In this document: positions 1 through 7,535 of the stretch, piece by piece
Numbering within the stretch: the stretch's first letter is position 1
Layout of the letters: every line of letters starts with the position of its first letter
Notes under the pieces: model-generated
What the model was told of the DNA's origin: nothing
What the model saw: the letters and a program-made list of their open reading frames with translations, nothing else
Database searches by the model: none
Assembly (NCBI GenBank): GCA_963710665.1
Contig: CAVQBC010000008.1
Coordinates: forward strand, 1,139,802-1,203,801
Source: CAVQBC01 sp963710665
GTDB taxonomy: Bacteria > Actinomycetota > Thermoleophilia > Solirubrobacterales > Solirubrobacteraceae
Reading direction: 5' to 3'
Length of the DNA stretch: 64,000 nt
Program-made: the position numbers and the translations under genes

Positions 1-815
1 ACCGCCTCGCTGAGCAGCGAGAAGCCGCCGCCGGTGACGACGCCGCGCGCGCTCACGAGGTCCTCGAGGAAGCCGTCGACCGAGCGCGGCCGGTACTCGA
101 TCGGGCCGTCGGTGGTGCCGGTCTCGGGACCGTCGCGCATCCCGTACACGCGGGCGGGCAGGCCGCAGTCGCGCAGCGCGTCGGTCAGCGCGTCGCTGCC
201 GCCGGAGTAGACGAGCAGGTGGTCGCCGCGGACCGGCTGGGCGGCGACGATGGCGGGCCGGACGATCGGCGGCACGAGCACGGTCCGGCCCCGGAGCAGC
301 GGCGGGCGGAAGAAGGTGGTGATCACGTAGTCGCCGGCGGTCGGCACCATCGCGCGCGTCACGGCGCGGGCGATGCGGAAGTCCTCGCGCTCGCGGCCGA
401 CGATCTCCTCGTCGTGCCGGCAGCGATCGATCATGTGGATGTTGTCGACGCACACGAGCGGCGTACGCGACGAGCGCGCGTAGATCCCCGACAGCGGCTC
501 GAAGTCGGTCACCACCACGTCGGGCCGCCACTCCTGCACCGCGGCCATCCAGCTGCGCACGCTGCCGGGCAGCTCGCGGCGGGCCGCCTCCATGGTGTGC
601 GTGACCGACGCCCACCGGCGGATCTCCCCGTGGTCCATCGCGAACGACGGCCCGAAGATCTCGCTCACGTGCCCGCACTTGTCCTGCAGGTAGCGGAACG
701 CGGCGCCGGAGGCCATCACGCGCACGTCGTGCTCGCCGAGGAGGGAGTCGATCACCACCTCCGAGCGGGTCGCATGCCCCAGGCCCTCGCCGTTGACGCC
801 GTAGAGGATCCTCAT
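1..815 (-). CDS. Glycosyltransferase (MurG/GT28-like), C-terminus cut by the window edge
   Basis: The reverse strand is open from an ATG at 815 to the window edge, giving at least 271 residues. The protein begins MRILYGVNGEGLGHATRSE, the N-terminal nucleotide-sugar transferase pattern (a GxGLGHxxR loop) of the family annotated as MJ1255-like glycosyltransferases. A later segment GGSDALTDALRDCGLP followed by a GGGFSLLSE stretch resembles the donor-binding C-terminal half of GT-B enzymes. It probably transfers a sugar from a nucleotide donor to an envelope acceptor; the substrate cannot be read from sequence. A TAGTGT box lies seven bases ahead of the ATG, fitting a leaderless transcript divergent from the acetyltransferase gene. 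The end of the gene lies outside the window. Confidence 0.8.
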   Translation of the reverse strand, partial: MRILYGVNGEGLGHATRSEVVIDSLLGEHDVRVMASGAAFRYLQDKCGHVSEIFGPSFAMDHGEIRRWASVTHTMEAARRELPGSVRSWMAAVQEWRPDVVVTDFEPLSGIYARSSRTPLVCVDNIHMIDRCRHDEEIVGREREDFRIARAVTRAMVPTAGDYVITTFFRPPLLRGRTVLVPPIVRPAIVAAQPVRGDHLLVYSGGSDALTDALRDCGLPARVYGMRDGPETGTTDGPIEYRPRSVDGFLEDLVSARGVVTGGGFSLLSEA

Positions 816-822
816 TTGGCCG

Positions 823-828
823 ACACTA
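823..828 (-). promoter_or_regulatory. -10 box of the glycosyltransferase gene
   Basis: TAGTGT on the reverse strand, seven bases before the ATG at 815. It fits the TANNNT rule seen at many starts in this window and predicts a leaderless mRNA. No clear -35 box is visible. Confidence 0.45.
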
Positions 829-869
829 TCGGGACCGCGGAGCCCGCCGGGCCGTTTCCGGCGCGCGGC

Positions 870-875
870 TACGAT
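870..875 (+). promoter_or_regulatory. -10 box of the GNAT gene
   Basis: TACGAT ends six bases before the GTG at 882. It supports that start over the longer upstream open frame, which would overlap the divergent glycosyltransferase gene. Confidence 0.45.
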
Positions 876-881
876 CCGCGC

Positions 882-1676
882 GTGGACCCGGCGCACGCGC
901 ACCTGCGGGCCTACCTCGCCGCCGTCGCCGCGCTGCCCGGGGGCGAGCTCCACGAGAGCGGCGGGCTGCGGTGGTGCCAGACCTCGATCGCGTGGCCGAT
1001 GTTCAACGGCGCGATCGCCTCGCCGGACGCCGGCGACTGCGGCGCCGCCGGGCCGGTGGCCGCGTCGCTGGCGGGCGCGGGCCTGCCGTGGTTCCTGTGG
1101 GTGCTGCCGGACACGCCGGCGGACGTGATCGAAGGCGCGGCGCGGGCCGGCGCGTTCGAGTTCGACCGGCAGGCCCCGTGGATGGAGGCGCGGATCGCGG
1201 AGCTGGACGATCCCGAGCCGCCCGCGGGCGTGACGATCGAGGAGGTGACCGACGAGGCCGGGTACCGCCTGTGGGCCGCGACGCTGCGCGAGATCTACGA
1301 GTTCCCTGCGCTGGGGGAGGCGGCATGGGTGAAGCCCGCCGAGCTGCTCGCGTGGCGGGACGTCCCCTGGCGCCAGTGGATCGCCTTCGCCGACGGCGAG
1401 CCGGCGGCCGTCACGCTCCTGTACTGCGGCGGTGGCGTGGCCGGCCTGTTCGGTGTCGGCACGAAGCCGTCGATGCGCCGCCGCGGGATCGGGCGCCTCG
1501 TGACGCTGCTCCCGCTGAAGGAGTCGGGCGAGGAGCTGGCGGGGTTCTTCGCGACGCCCGACGGCGAGGCCCTGTACCGCGGCCTCGGCTTCGAGACGCG
1601 GGGCTGGGTGAGCCGCTGGCTGGGCGGCCTGCCGGACCCCGGCGCGCTCGACCGCGCCCGCGGCGGCAACCCCTAG
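882..1676 (+). CDS. GNAT-family N-acetyltransferase
   Basis: A 264-residue protein. Its last third carries the acetyl-CoA pyrophosphate-binding pattern (LFGVGTKPSMRRRGIGRLV, the R/Q-x-x-G-x-G/A signature) followed by the C-terminal GLGF segment typical of GNAT enzymes. The N-terminal ~120 residues form a separate domain with a conserved-looking tryptophan-rich part (WFLWVLPD), as in two-domain GNATs. The acceptor is unknown. The frame stays open far upstream, but the start is placed at GTG 882 because the protein similarity begins there and a TACGAT -10 box sits six bases upstream. The gene is divergent from the glycosyltransferase gene and is followed 32 bases later by a universal stress protein gene with its own -10 box. 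Confidence 0.85.
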   Translation: MDPAHAHLRAYLAAVAALPGGELHESGGLRWCQTSIAWPMFNGAIASPDAGDCGAAGPVAASLAGAGLPWFLWVLPDTPADVIEGAARAGAFEFDRQAPWMEARIAELDDPEPPAGVTIEEVTDEAGYRLWAATLREIYEFPALGEAAWVKPAELLAWRDVPWRQWIAFADGEPAAVTLLYCGGGVAGLFGVGTKPSMRRRGIGRLVTLLPLKESGEELAGFFATPDGEALYRGLGFETRGWVSRWLGGLPDPGALDRARGGNP

Positions 1677-1696
1677 CTGGCGCCATCGCGCTCACG

Positions 1697-1702
1697 TAGG
1701 CT
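1697..1702 (+). promoter_or_regulatory. -10 box of the universal stress protein gene
   Basis: TAGGCT ends six bases before ATG 1709. The same hexamer stands before the starts at 5704, 9747 and 32998. Confidence 0.5.
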
Positions 1703-1708
1703 CCGTCC

Positions 1709-2134
1709 ATGAACGCGATCGTGGTCGGGACCGACGGGTCGCCCGGCGCCGAGGCGGCGGTGCAGAAGGTGATCGAGCTGACGCGGGGGAGCGGCGCGAC
1801 GGTCCATCTGGTGGCCGCCTACCCCGGTCCGTCCGCGCTCGAGCGGATCGGGATGAGCGGCAAGCAGGAGTCGGTCAACCTGCGCGGCGTGGCCTCGGAC
1901 GTCCTCGCCCGCGACGAGCGCCGGTTCGCCGAGGCGGGGTTCACGGTCGAGAAGCACGCGCGGGAGGGTGACGCCGCCCACACGATCCTCGACGTGGCGG
2001 CCGAGTACGACGCCGACCTGATCGCCGTCGGCGCGCGCGGGCGGACCGGGCTCAGGCGGTTCGCGCTCGGGAGCGTGCCGAGCAAGCTCTCCCACCACGC
2101 GCCGCACAGCCTGTTGATCGTGCGGGAGGACTGA
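1709..2134 (+). CDS. Universal stress protein (UspA family)
   Basis: A 141-residue single-domain Usp, the usual length. It begins MNAIVVGTDGSPGAEAAV and ends with the nucleotide-binding signature GARGRTGLRRFALGSVPSKL followed by a HHAPHSLLIVRE strand, matching the G-2x-G-9x-G(S/T) loop of ATP-binding Usps. Such proteins are cytoplasmic dimers that help cells survive stress; a specific partner cannot be inferred. No ribosome binding site is seen, and the TAGGCT box six bases ahead suggests a leaderless transcript. The ~180 bases that follow hold no gene. Confidence 0.92.
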   Translation: MNAIVVGTDGSPGAEAAVQKVIELTRGSGATVHLVAAYPGPSALERIGMSGKQESVNLRGVASDVLARDERRFAEAGFTVEKHAREGDAAHTILDVAAEYDADLIAVGARGRTGLRRFALGSVPSKLSHHAPHSLLIVRED

Positions 2135-2316
2135 GGCCGTGGTCGAGCGGCTCGACGGGATGCCGGACGGGACGATCGGGGGCTCGCGCGCACCGCGCGG
2201 CTGTTCGCCTGGATGATCCCGGCGAGGCGCGGGTGTTCCCGCGCGCTCCACGTCGCGTCACCGGTGTGACCGGGTTCACCCGAATCGGGTGATGACAAGG
2301 GAGTCGCGCCTCGGGT

Positions 2317-4539
2317 GTGATCGCCGCGATGGAACGGCTGCGGGCGCAGGTCCTCGTGTTGGCCGCCGTGCTCGTCGTCCTCGGCCTCGCCGCCGGGCCC
2401 GCGAGCGCGCAGCAGCCCCCGGGCCCGGACGGGGGCGGCAGCGACTTCTTCGTGACCATCGGCGCGCGCCAGTGCCCGAGCTACGAGGCCATCCGGGCCA
2501 ACCGGGCCCGCAACAACATCCAGGAGAGCCTGCGCGACCTCGGGGCGGACACGCCGTACACGCAGGGCCAGGCCGTCGACCCCGCCATCGAGCAGTCCAC
2601 GCAGCCGGACTGCACGCCGATCACCGGCTGGCGCTTCACGCTGGGGACCGGCATCGCGCCGGGCAGGGTGGTGGGCCCGTGGGGGTCGCTCTCTGTCGTG
2701 AGCTCGCCGTTCTCCACCGACGTCACGACCCAGGCCTCCGTCCCCGACCGTGACGGCCAGGGCCGCCCGCTGGCGGGCACGTCGATCGCCGGTGCCACGA
2801 CCATCGAGCTGACCGAGGAGCAGGCGAAGCTGGCGGAGGCGTCCAGCCGGCTGTGGATCCAGGGCGGCACCCCGACCGACCCCGTGCTCGCGAACGTGCC
2901 CGCGTTCGCGGACGAGTTCGGCTTCGGGGCCCTGCGGTGCGCCATCGACAACCTCAACGGCGACAACGTCGAGTGGATCAAGTTCCCGGCCGGAAGCCGG
3001 CACGTCTACTGCTTCGCGTACTACGTGACGCCGCCGCCGACCAGCGGGACGATCGTGATCCGCAAGGAGGTCTCGGACCCCCCGCAGGCCGACCAGACGT
3101 TCATCTTCGAGGGCGGCATCTCCTACACGCCCGACGGGCGCTTCCCGCTGGTGGTCTCGAAGGGCAAGCCGGCTTCGGCGACCTTCTTCCGCGCCGCCAC
3201 CGGCCCGGGCGACGAGCCGTGGACGGTGCGCGAGCTCGTGCCGTCGGGCTGGCGGCTCACCGGCCTGTCGTGCACAGCCAACGGGAGCGTCGTCCAGACC
3301 GACTCGGCGAACGCCGCGGTGGCGATCCGCCTGCTGGCCGGCGACACCGTGACCTGCACGTTCACCGACGCCCTGCGCCCGCCGCCCGGGCAGCTGCTGA
3401 TCCGCAAGGTCACGGCGGGCGCGGTCGGGACGTTCCCCTTCGGCGTCCGGCCGGCGGACGGGGGTGAGCTGCTGCGCGCGACCGCCACGACGACCGAGCC
3501 GGGCGTCGCCGTCGATGCCGAGCCGGGGCCGTTCGAGCTCGACCCGGGGACATACCGCGTGGCGGAGCGCCTGCCCGCCGCCCGCGGGGGACGCTGGCAT
3601 CAGGCCGCGGTGAACTGCAACGCCCGGCGCGCCGCCCGCTCGGCGCCGACCGAGGTCACCATCACCGCGGGCGGCGGCGTGGTCTGCCTGTTCGAGAACG
3701 TCTTCGTCCCGTCCGGGTCGATCGCGATCGCCAAGGTCACGCGCGGCGGCACGGGTGCCACCGGGTTCGTCGTCACGCCCCTCGCCGATCCCGGGCGGCA
3801 GTACGTCAAGCGCGCGGCGACCAGGGTCGCGGGCCGTCCCGCGCTCGCCCGCGGCGACTCGACGCGGCGGCTGCCGCTCGGCCGGTACGTGATCCACGAG
3901 ACCGGGACGGTCTCCGAGCAGGACGGTCGCTGGACGCTCGTGTCGGTGCGGTGCGCCGGGGAGCTGCGACCGTTCGCGCAGGGCCGCGTCGTCGTCGAGC
4001 TCACGCGCGAGCAGCCGGACCTGGGGTGCCGCTTCCTCAACGAGCTCACGACCGACACGCAGCCGCTTCCGGAGCCCGAGCCGCCGGCGACCCCCATGGA
4101 GCCGGGAACCGCCGCCGCCGCTCGTCCGGACCTCGTCGTCACCAAGCGCGCGCTGCGCTCCCGCGTCCGGCTCGGGTCCGTCGCCCGGTTCGAGGTCACG
4201 GTGCGCAACGCCGGAGCGGCGGCGGCCGAGGAGGTCGTGGTGAACGACCTGCCCAACCTGCACGGCCGGCTCGTGTCCGGGCGGGCGCAGCCGGGCGACT
4301 GCGACGACCGCATCCTGATGATCTGCCGCATCGGGCTGCTCGGGCCGGGCGAGCGGACCACGATCCGCGTCGGCGTCCGTGCGACCGGGGGGCCGTCGCT
4401 GCTCAACCGCGTGGTCGCGGGCTCCTCCACGCCGGAGGAGCGGCTGGACAACAACATCGCGCGGTCGCCCGTCCGCGTCCGTCCGCGCGGCGGCGGGCCC
4501 TGCCCGCGGATCGCCCGCACCGCGCACGCGGCCTGCTGA
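2317..4539 (+). CDS. Large secreted protein with repeated prealbumin-like domains and a DUF11 domain
   Basis: A 740-residue exported protein. A signal peptide (hydrophobic run LVLAAVLVVLGLAAG, cleavage likely after ASA near residue 31) is followed by a region with few recognisable motifs (32-235). Three related beta-sandwich repeats follow at about 241-350, 357-460 and 466-578. Each opens with G(T/Q/S)(I/L)xI(R/A)K(E/V)V and closes with a cysteine-containing V(T/V)CxF strand. A DUF11 domain spans ~600-720 (PDLVVTKRALRSRV...VRNAG). These are stalk or adhesion modules of cell-surface proteins; no sortase motif or C-terminal membrane anchor is seen, and the chain ends in Cys. GTG 2317 is used; ATG 2329 is an equally good start. 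The ligand is unknown. Confidence 0.85.
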   Translation: MIAAMERLRAQVLVLAAVLVVLGLAAGPASAQQPPGPDGGGSDFFVTIGARQCPSYEAIRANRARNNIQESLRDLGADTPYTQGQAVDPAIEQSTQPDCTPITGWRFTLGTGIAPGRVVGPWGSLSVVSSPFSTDVTTQASVPDRDGQGRPLAGTSIAGATTIELTEEQAKLAEASSRLWIQGGTPTDPVLANVPAFADEFGFGALRCAIDNLNGDNVEWIKFPAGSRHVYCFAYYVTPPPTSGTIVIRKEVSDPPQADQTFIFEGGISYTPDGRFPLVVSKGKPASATFFRAATGPGDEPWTVRELVPSGWRLTGLSCTANGSVVQTDSANAAVAIRLLAGDTVTCTFTDALRPPPGQLLIRKVTAGAVGTFPFGVRPADGGELLRATATTTEPGVAVDAEPGPFELDPGTYRVAERLPAARGGRWHQAAVNCNARRAARSAPTEVTITAGGGVVCLFENVFVPSGSIAIAKVTRGGTGATGFVVTPLADPGRQYVKRAATRVAGRPALARGDSTRRLPLGRYVIHETGTVSEQDGRWTLVSVRCAGELRPFAQGRVVVELTREQPDLGCRFLNELTTDTQPLPEPEPPATPMEPGTAAAARPDLVVTKRALRSRVRLGSVARFEVTVRNAGAAAAEEVVVNDLPNLHGRLVSGRAQPGDCDDRILMICRIGLLGPGERTTIRVGVRATGGPSLLNRVVAGSSTPEERLDNNIARSPVRVRPRGGGPCPRIARTAHAAC

Positions 4540-4641
4540 CCGGTGCGCCGCGCGGAATGTCCGCGCCGTCCACGACGTTTGTTCCTGGAATGGCACCGCA
4601 CGCCGCCAAGATCGCCCCAAGGTCCTGCCAACGAGCGCGCG

Positions 4642-4647
4642 TACGGT
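4642..4647 (+). promoter_or_regulatory. -10 box of a small hypothetical gene
   Basis: TACGGT ends six bases before ATG 4654. It is the best argument that the following 85-codon frame is expressed. Confidence 0.45.
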
Positions 4648-4653
4648 CGGCCC

Positions 4654-4911
4654 ATGACCTACCAGGAGCACACCCAACCCATCCACCTCGCCCCCGTCGT
4701 GCAGCTGTCCGCCTGGCAGCGGCGGAAGCTGTCGGCCCTCGAGACCTCGAGCGAGCGCCTGCACCTGCACGGCCGCGATCGCGGAGGCACGGTCCATTTC
4801 GCCACTCCCGCGCGGTTCACCGAGACGGGATCGCTCGTGTGGCCGCGGTACGGGACGATGAGCGCCGACGGAGAGCTGGACTGGCACGTGTTGCCGCCGA
4901 CCGTCGCCTGA
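4654..4911 (+). CDS. Small hypothetical protein (85 aa)
   Basis: I do not recognise the family. The protein is soluble, with no signal or membrane segment. It has a basic stretch WQRRKLSALE near residue 25 and aromatic residues toward the end (SLVWPRYGTM, LDWHVLPP). A TACGGT -10 box lies six bases upstream, the same spacing as at many recognised genes here. The gene stands alone between the secreted DUF11 protein and the cysteine-dioxygenase-like gene, all on the same strand. Confidence 0.6.
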   Translation: MTYQEHTQPIHLAPVVQLSAWQRRKLSALETSSERLHLHGRDRGGTVHFATPARFTETGSLVWPRYGTMSADGELDWHVLPPTVA

Positions 4912-5068
4912 GCGCCGGTAGCCCGGAGACTCGCCTGACGGCTCGTCTCTGGGGAGTTCGGCGGCCGGCCGCGCCGCGGGTGCCGGCGACGGTGGGCCGA
5001 GCTCCGGGCGGGCGGTGACCGTGGGGGTTCCCGCACCGTCCCCGGGCGGTCGGCCGCCCGCCGGAGGC

Positions 5069-5109
5069 AGGTTCTCACCAGCGACCGGCGAACCTGGTGC
5101 TGGGAGCCT
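5069..5109 (+). promoter_or_regulatory. Long hairpin just upstream of the cysteine-dioxygenase-like start
   Basis: The arms 5069-5081 and 5094-5109 pair over 13 base pairs, with one three-base bulge and a 12-base loop. The 3' arm contains the purine stretch TGGGAG, the only ribosome-binding-site-like sequence before GTG 5117, so the folded form would mask it. It matches no riboswitch class I can name. It could equally be a terminator-like structure without a T-run. Confidence 0.45.
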
Positions 5110-5116
5110 CGGCGGC

Positions 5117-5668
5117 GTGACCACCTCCACTCTTTCGGCGACGTGCCAGGCCCCGGCGTTCCGCGCGTTCACCCGCGCGGCCGAGGCGCTGATGGACGAC
5201 CCGCATGCCATCGCCGGCCGGCTCGAGCGGCTGCTCGCGCAGGACGGATGGCTCGCGGCCGAGCACCAGGCGCCCGGTACCGACAGCTACCGCCAGCACC
5301 TGCTCTACGTGTCCCCGTGCCGCGGGCTGTCGGTCGTCTCGCTCGTCTGGCGGCCCGGGCAGCGCACGCCGATCCACGACCACGTGGCGTGGTGCATCGT
5401 CGGCGTCTACCGCGGGCTCGAGCACGAGACGCGCTACCGCCTGGTCGAGACCGGCCGCGAGCCGTGCCTGGTCCCCTCGGGCAGCGTCGAGGCGCGCCCC
5501 GGGCACGTCGAGACGCTCGTGCCGCCCGTCGACAACATCCACATGGTCACCGCCGGCGGCGCCGGCCTCACGATCTCGATCCACGTCTACGGCGCCGACA
5601 TCGAGCTCCTCGGGTCGAGCATCCACCGGCGCTTCGACGACCTCGCGCTGCTCCCGCAGGCCGCCTGA
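5117..5668 (+). CDS. Cysteine dioxygenase-like cupin protein
   Basis: A 183-residue single-domain cupin close in length to bacterial cysteine dioxygenases (~190-200). The metal-binding pattern PIHDHVAWCIVGVYRGLEHE supplies the two early histidines. A later NIHMV histidine completes the three-His iron site of thiol dioxygenases, followed by TISIHVYGAD near the C-terminus. The likely reaction is O2-dependent oxidation of cysteine, or of another small thiol, to the sulfinate in the cytoplasm. GTG 5117 is chosen because similarity starts just after it (the upstream in-frame part is low-complexity) and because a conspicuous hairpin ends eight bases before it. Substrate identity is inferred, since several thiol dioxygenases share this fold. 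Confidence 0.85.
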   Translation: MTTSTLSATCQAPAFRAFTRAAEALMDDPHAIAGRLERLLAQDGWLAAEHQAPGTDSYRQHLLYVSPCRGLSVVSLVWRPGQRTPIHDHVAWCIVGVYRGLEHETRYRLVETGREPCLVPSGSVEARPGHVETLVPPVDNIHMVTAGGAGLTISIHVYGADIELLGSSIHRRFDDLALLPQAA

Positions 5669-5687
5669 CACGCGCGGCCACGGGAGA

Positions 5688-5693
5688 TAGGCT
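5688..5693 (+). promoter_or_regulatory. -10 box of the CPBP protease gene
   Basis: TAGGCT lies ten bases before GTG 5704. The sequence is identical to the boxes before the genes at 1709, 9747 and 32998. Confidence 0.4.
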
Positions 5694-5703
5694 CGCGCCC
5701 GTC

Positions 5704-6486
5704 GTGGGCACGAGCGAGCCTGACACCCGCCAGCCCGTCCGAGGGTCGCGATGGGCACGGTTCCTCGTCGGCTTCGTCGTGATCTGGGGCGTGCTCGCGG
5801 GGACGACCGAGATCGACGCGAGCGGCCGGATCGGGCTGCTCATCCTCGCCGCGACGATGCTGGCGGCGGTGCTCGTCGAGGTGCTGCTGTTCGGCACCCC
5901 GCGCGACCGGGTGCTGGCGACGCTCGGCTTCCGCCGGCCGCGGGGACGGCCGATGCTGGCCGCGGCGGTGGTGTCCGTGGCGGTCCTCGCCGTCTACCCG
6001 CTGCTGACGGCCGTCACGGGGGAGACGGTGCAGCTGCGCGACGACTGGGCGTGGCTGCTGATCGGGCTGTTCGCGCTCCACGGGCTCGCCGAGGAGCTCG
6101 CGTGGCGCGGCTACACGTTCGCGCGGCTCCGCGCCGGGCGCAGCTTCGCCGCGGCCGTGTGGCTGACCATGCCGCTGCTCGCGGCGACCCACGTGCCCGT
6201 GATCTTCGACAACGGCATCGTGGTGGGGGTGGGGGCGGTCATCACCGCGGCGGTGACGACCCTGCCGCTGGCGTACCTCTACGAGACCTCGGGGCGGACG
6301 CTGTGGCCGCCCGCGCTCGTGCACACCGCGATCGACACCTTCAAGCTCGTCGAGATCCCCGACGCGGCGACGACCGCCTTCTCGATGCTGCTGATCGTCG
6401 TCAGCCTCGGCGTGCCGATGCTCGTCTTCGCGTTCCCGCGCCGCTGGCTCGAGGGCGAGGGCGGCAGGGGGCTCGCGCCCGCCTGA
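5704..6486 (+). CDS. CPBP-family intramembrane metalloprotease (CAAX protease-like)
   Basis: A 260-residue integral membrane protein with about seven hydrophobic helices. The family motifs are present in order. The first is EELAWRGYTF, the EExxxR motif, at residues ~131-140. The second is a histidine in AATHVPV near 160. The third is the late LVHTAIDTF, the HxxxD/N motif, near 208. These residues bind zinc in CAAX prenyl proteases and their bacterial relatives. Bacterial members often give bacteriocin self-immunity or process membrane peptides; no bacteriocin gene is next to this one. The longer upstream frame overlaps the dioxygenase gene, so GTG 5704 is preferred. Confidence 0.88.
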   Translation: MGTSEPDTRQPVRGSRWARFLVGFVVIWGVLAGTTEIDASGRIGLLILAATMLAAVLVEVLLFGTPRDRVLATLGFRRPRGRPMLAAAVVSVAVLAVYPLLTAVTGETVQLRDDWAWLLIGLFALHGLAEELAWRGYTFARLRAGRSFAAAVWLTMPLLAATHVPVIFDNGIVVGVGAVITAAVTTLPLAYLYETSGRTLWPPALVHTAIDTFKLVEIPDAATTAFSMLLIVVSLGVPMLVFAFPRRWLEGEGGRGLAPA

Positions 6487-6519
6487 GGCGGGCGGCGAGG
6501 AGAGCGCGAGGAACGCCCG

Positions 6520-6535
6520 GCCGCCCCCGGGCGGC
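6520..6535. terminator. GC hairpin between convergent genes
   Basis: GCCGCCC at 6520-6526 pairs with GGGCGGC at 6529-6535 over a two-base loop. It lies between the ends of the CPBP gene and the oppositely oriented HAD gene. There is no T-run, so it could serve both directions only as a weak or Rho-assisted terminator. Confidence 0.35.
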
Positions 6536-6549
6536 AAGGCCTCGTCCGC

Positions 6550-7410
6550 TCAGCCCAGCTCGTCCGCCAGGTCGGCGATCGAGTCCACGATCCGCGACGC
6601 GCGGTACGGGTGGCGCTCGGCCTCCTCGCGGGTGGTCAGCCCCGTGAGCACGAGGATGGTCTCGAGGCCTGCCTCGAGGCCGGAGACGACGTCGGTGTCC
6701 ATGCGGTCGCCGATCATCGCGGCGGTCTCCGAGTGGGCGTCGAGCTTGTTCAGCGCGGTGCGCATCATCAGCGGGTTGGGCTTGCCGACGAAGTACGGCT
6801 CGACGCCGGTCGCGCGGCTGATCAGGGCCGCCACGGAGCCGGTCGCGGGGAGCGGGCCCTCGGCGCTCGGGCCGGTGGCGTCGGGGTTGGTGGCGATGAA
6901 GCGGGCGCCGTTCTCGATGAGGCGGATGGCGCGGGTGATGCGCTCGAAGCTGTAGGTGCGCGTCTCGCCGAGCACGACGTAGTCGGGGTCGCGGTCGGTG
7001 AGCGTGTAGCCGGCCTCGTGCAGCGCGGTGGTCAGCCCCGCCTCGCCGATCACGTAGGCCGACCCGCCGGGCCGCTGGTCCTCGAGGAAGCGGGCCATGG
7101 CGAGCGCCGAGGTCCACAGCGCCTCCTCGGGCACGTCGATGCCGCTGACGCGCAGCCGGGCCGCGAGATCCCGGCGGGTGTAGATGGAGTTGTTGGTCAG
7201 CACGAGGAACGGCCGCTCGAGCTCGCGCAGGCGCGCGATGAAGTGGTCTGCGCCGGGGATCGCCTGCTCCTCGTGGACGAGCACGCCGTCCATGTCCATC
7301 AGCCACGAGACGATCTCGCGCCGGGCGTGCGGCGAGGACGTCGCGGGGGCGGGATGGGCGAGATGGCCGTTCGCAGTGGCGGCGGCCGGTTCCTGGAATA
7401 CGGTGTTCAT
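6550..7410 (-). CDS. HAD-superfamily phosphatase (class IIA, NagD-like)
   Basis: A 286-residue HAD-IIA hydrolase. Motif I is WLMDMDGVLVHEE with both catalytic aspartates, motif II is VLTNNS, and motif III/IV is KPNPLMMRTAL with MIGDRMDTDVVSGLEAG. The class IIA cap domain lies between motifs II and III. Members dephosphorylate sugar or nucleotide phosphates such as UMP or p-nitrophenyl phosphate; the physiological substrate is open. ATG 7410 is chosen because an AGGAGA ribosome binding site precedes it at proper distance. The first ~30 residues form a low-complexity Ala/Pro-rich extension before the catalytic core. The gene is divergent from the TSUP permease gene. Confidence 0.9.
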   Translation of the reverse strand: MNTVFQEPAAATANGHLAHPAPATSSPHARREIVSWLMDMDGVLVHEEQAIPGADHFIARLRELERPFLVLTNNSIYTRRDLAARLRVSGIDVPEEALWTSALAMARFLEDQRPGGSAYVIGEAGLTTALHEAGYTLTDRDPDYVVLGETRTYSFERITRAIRLIENGARFIATNPDATGPSAEGPLPATGSVAALISRATGVEPYFVGKPNPLMMRTALNKLDAHSETAAMIGDRMDTDVVSGLEAGLETILVLTGLTTREEAERHPYRASRIVDSIADLADELG

Positions 7411-7535
7411 CGTCTCAGCGTCTCCTGTTGGCGGGCGGGTGGCACATGGCCTCCCATAAGTCGTACGCCGGTCGCGTGAAGGGGTTGCGGGGCTGTGAGC
7501 AGGCGCACATTCGCGCGGCCCGTCACGATGCACCG

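Noticed and set aside
219..881. N-terminal extension of the GNAT gene by ~220 codons
   Set aside because: It is antisense to the glycosyltransferase gene and low-complexity; GTG 882 has a -10 box and fits the domain start.
5000..5116. SAM-type or cobalamin riboswitch ahead of the cysteine-dioxygenase-like gene
   Set aside because: No conserved core boxes of these classes are present; only a simple hairpin is supported.
1819..5211. Very long reverse-strand open frame (over 1,100 codons) opposite the Usp, DUF11-protein and small genes
   Set aside because: Its translation is Arg/Gly/Asp-rich low complexity with no family similarity, and it is the complement of well-supported genes. Long antisense frames are expected in DNA of this GC content.
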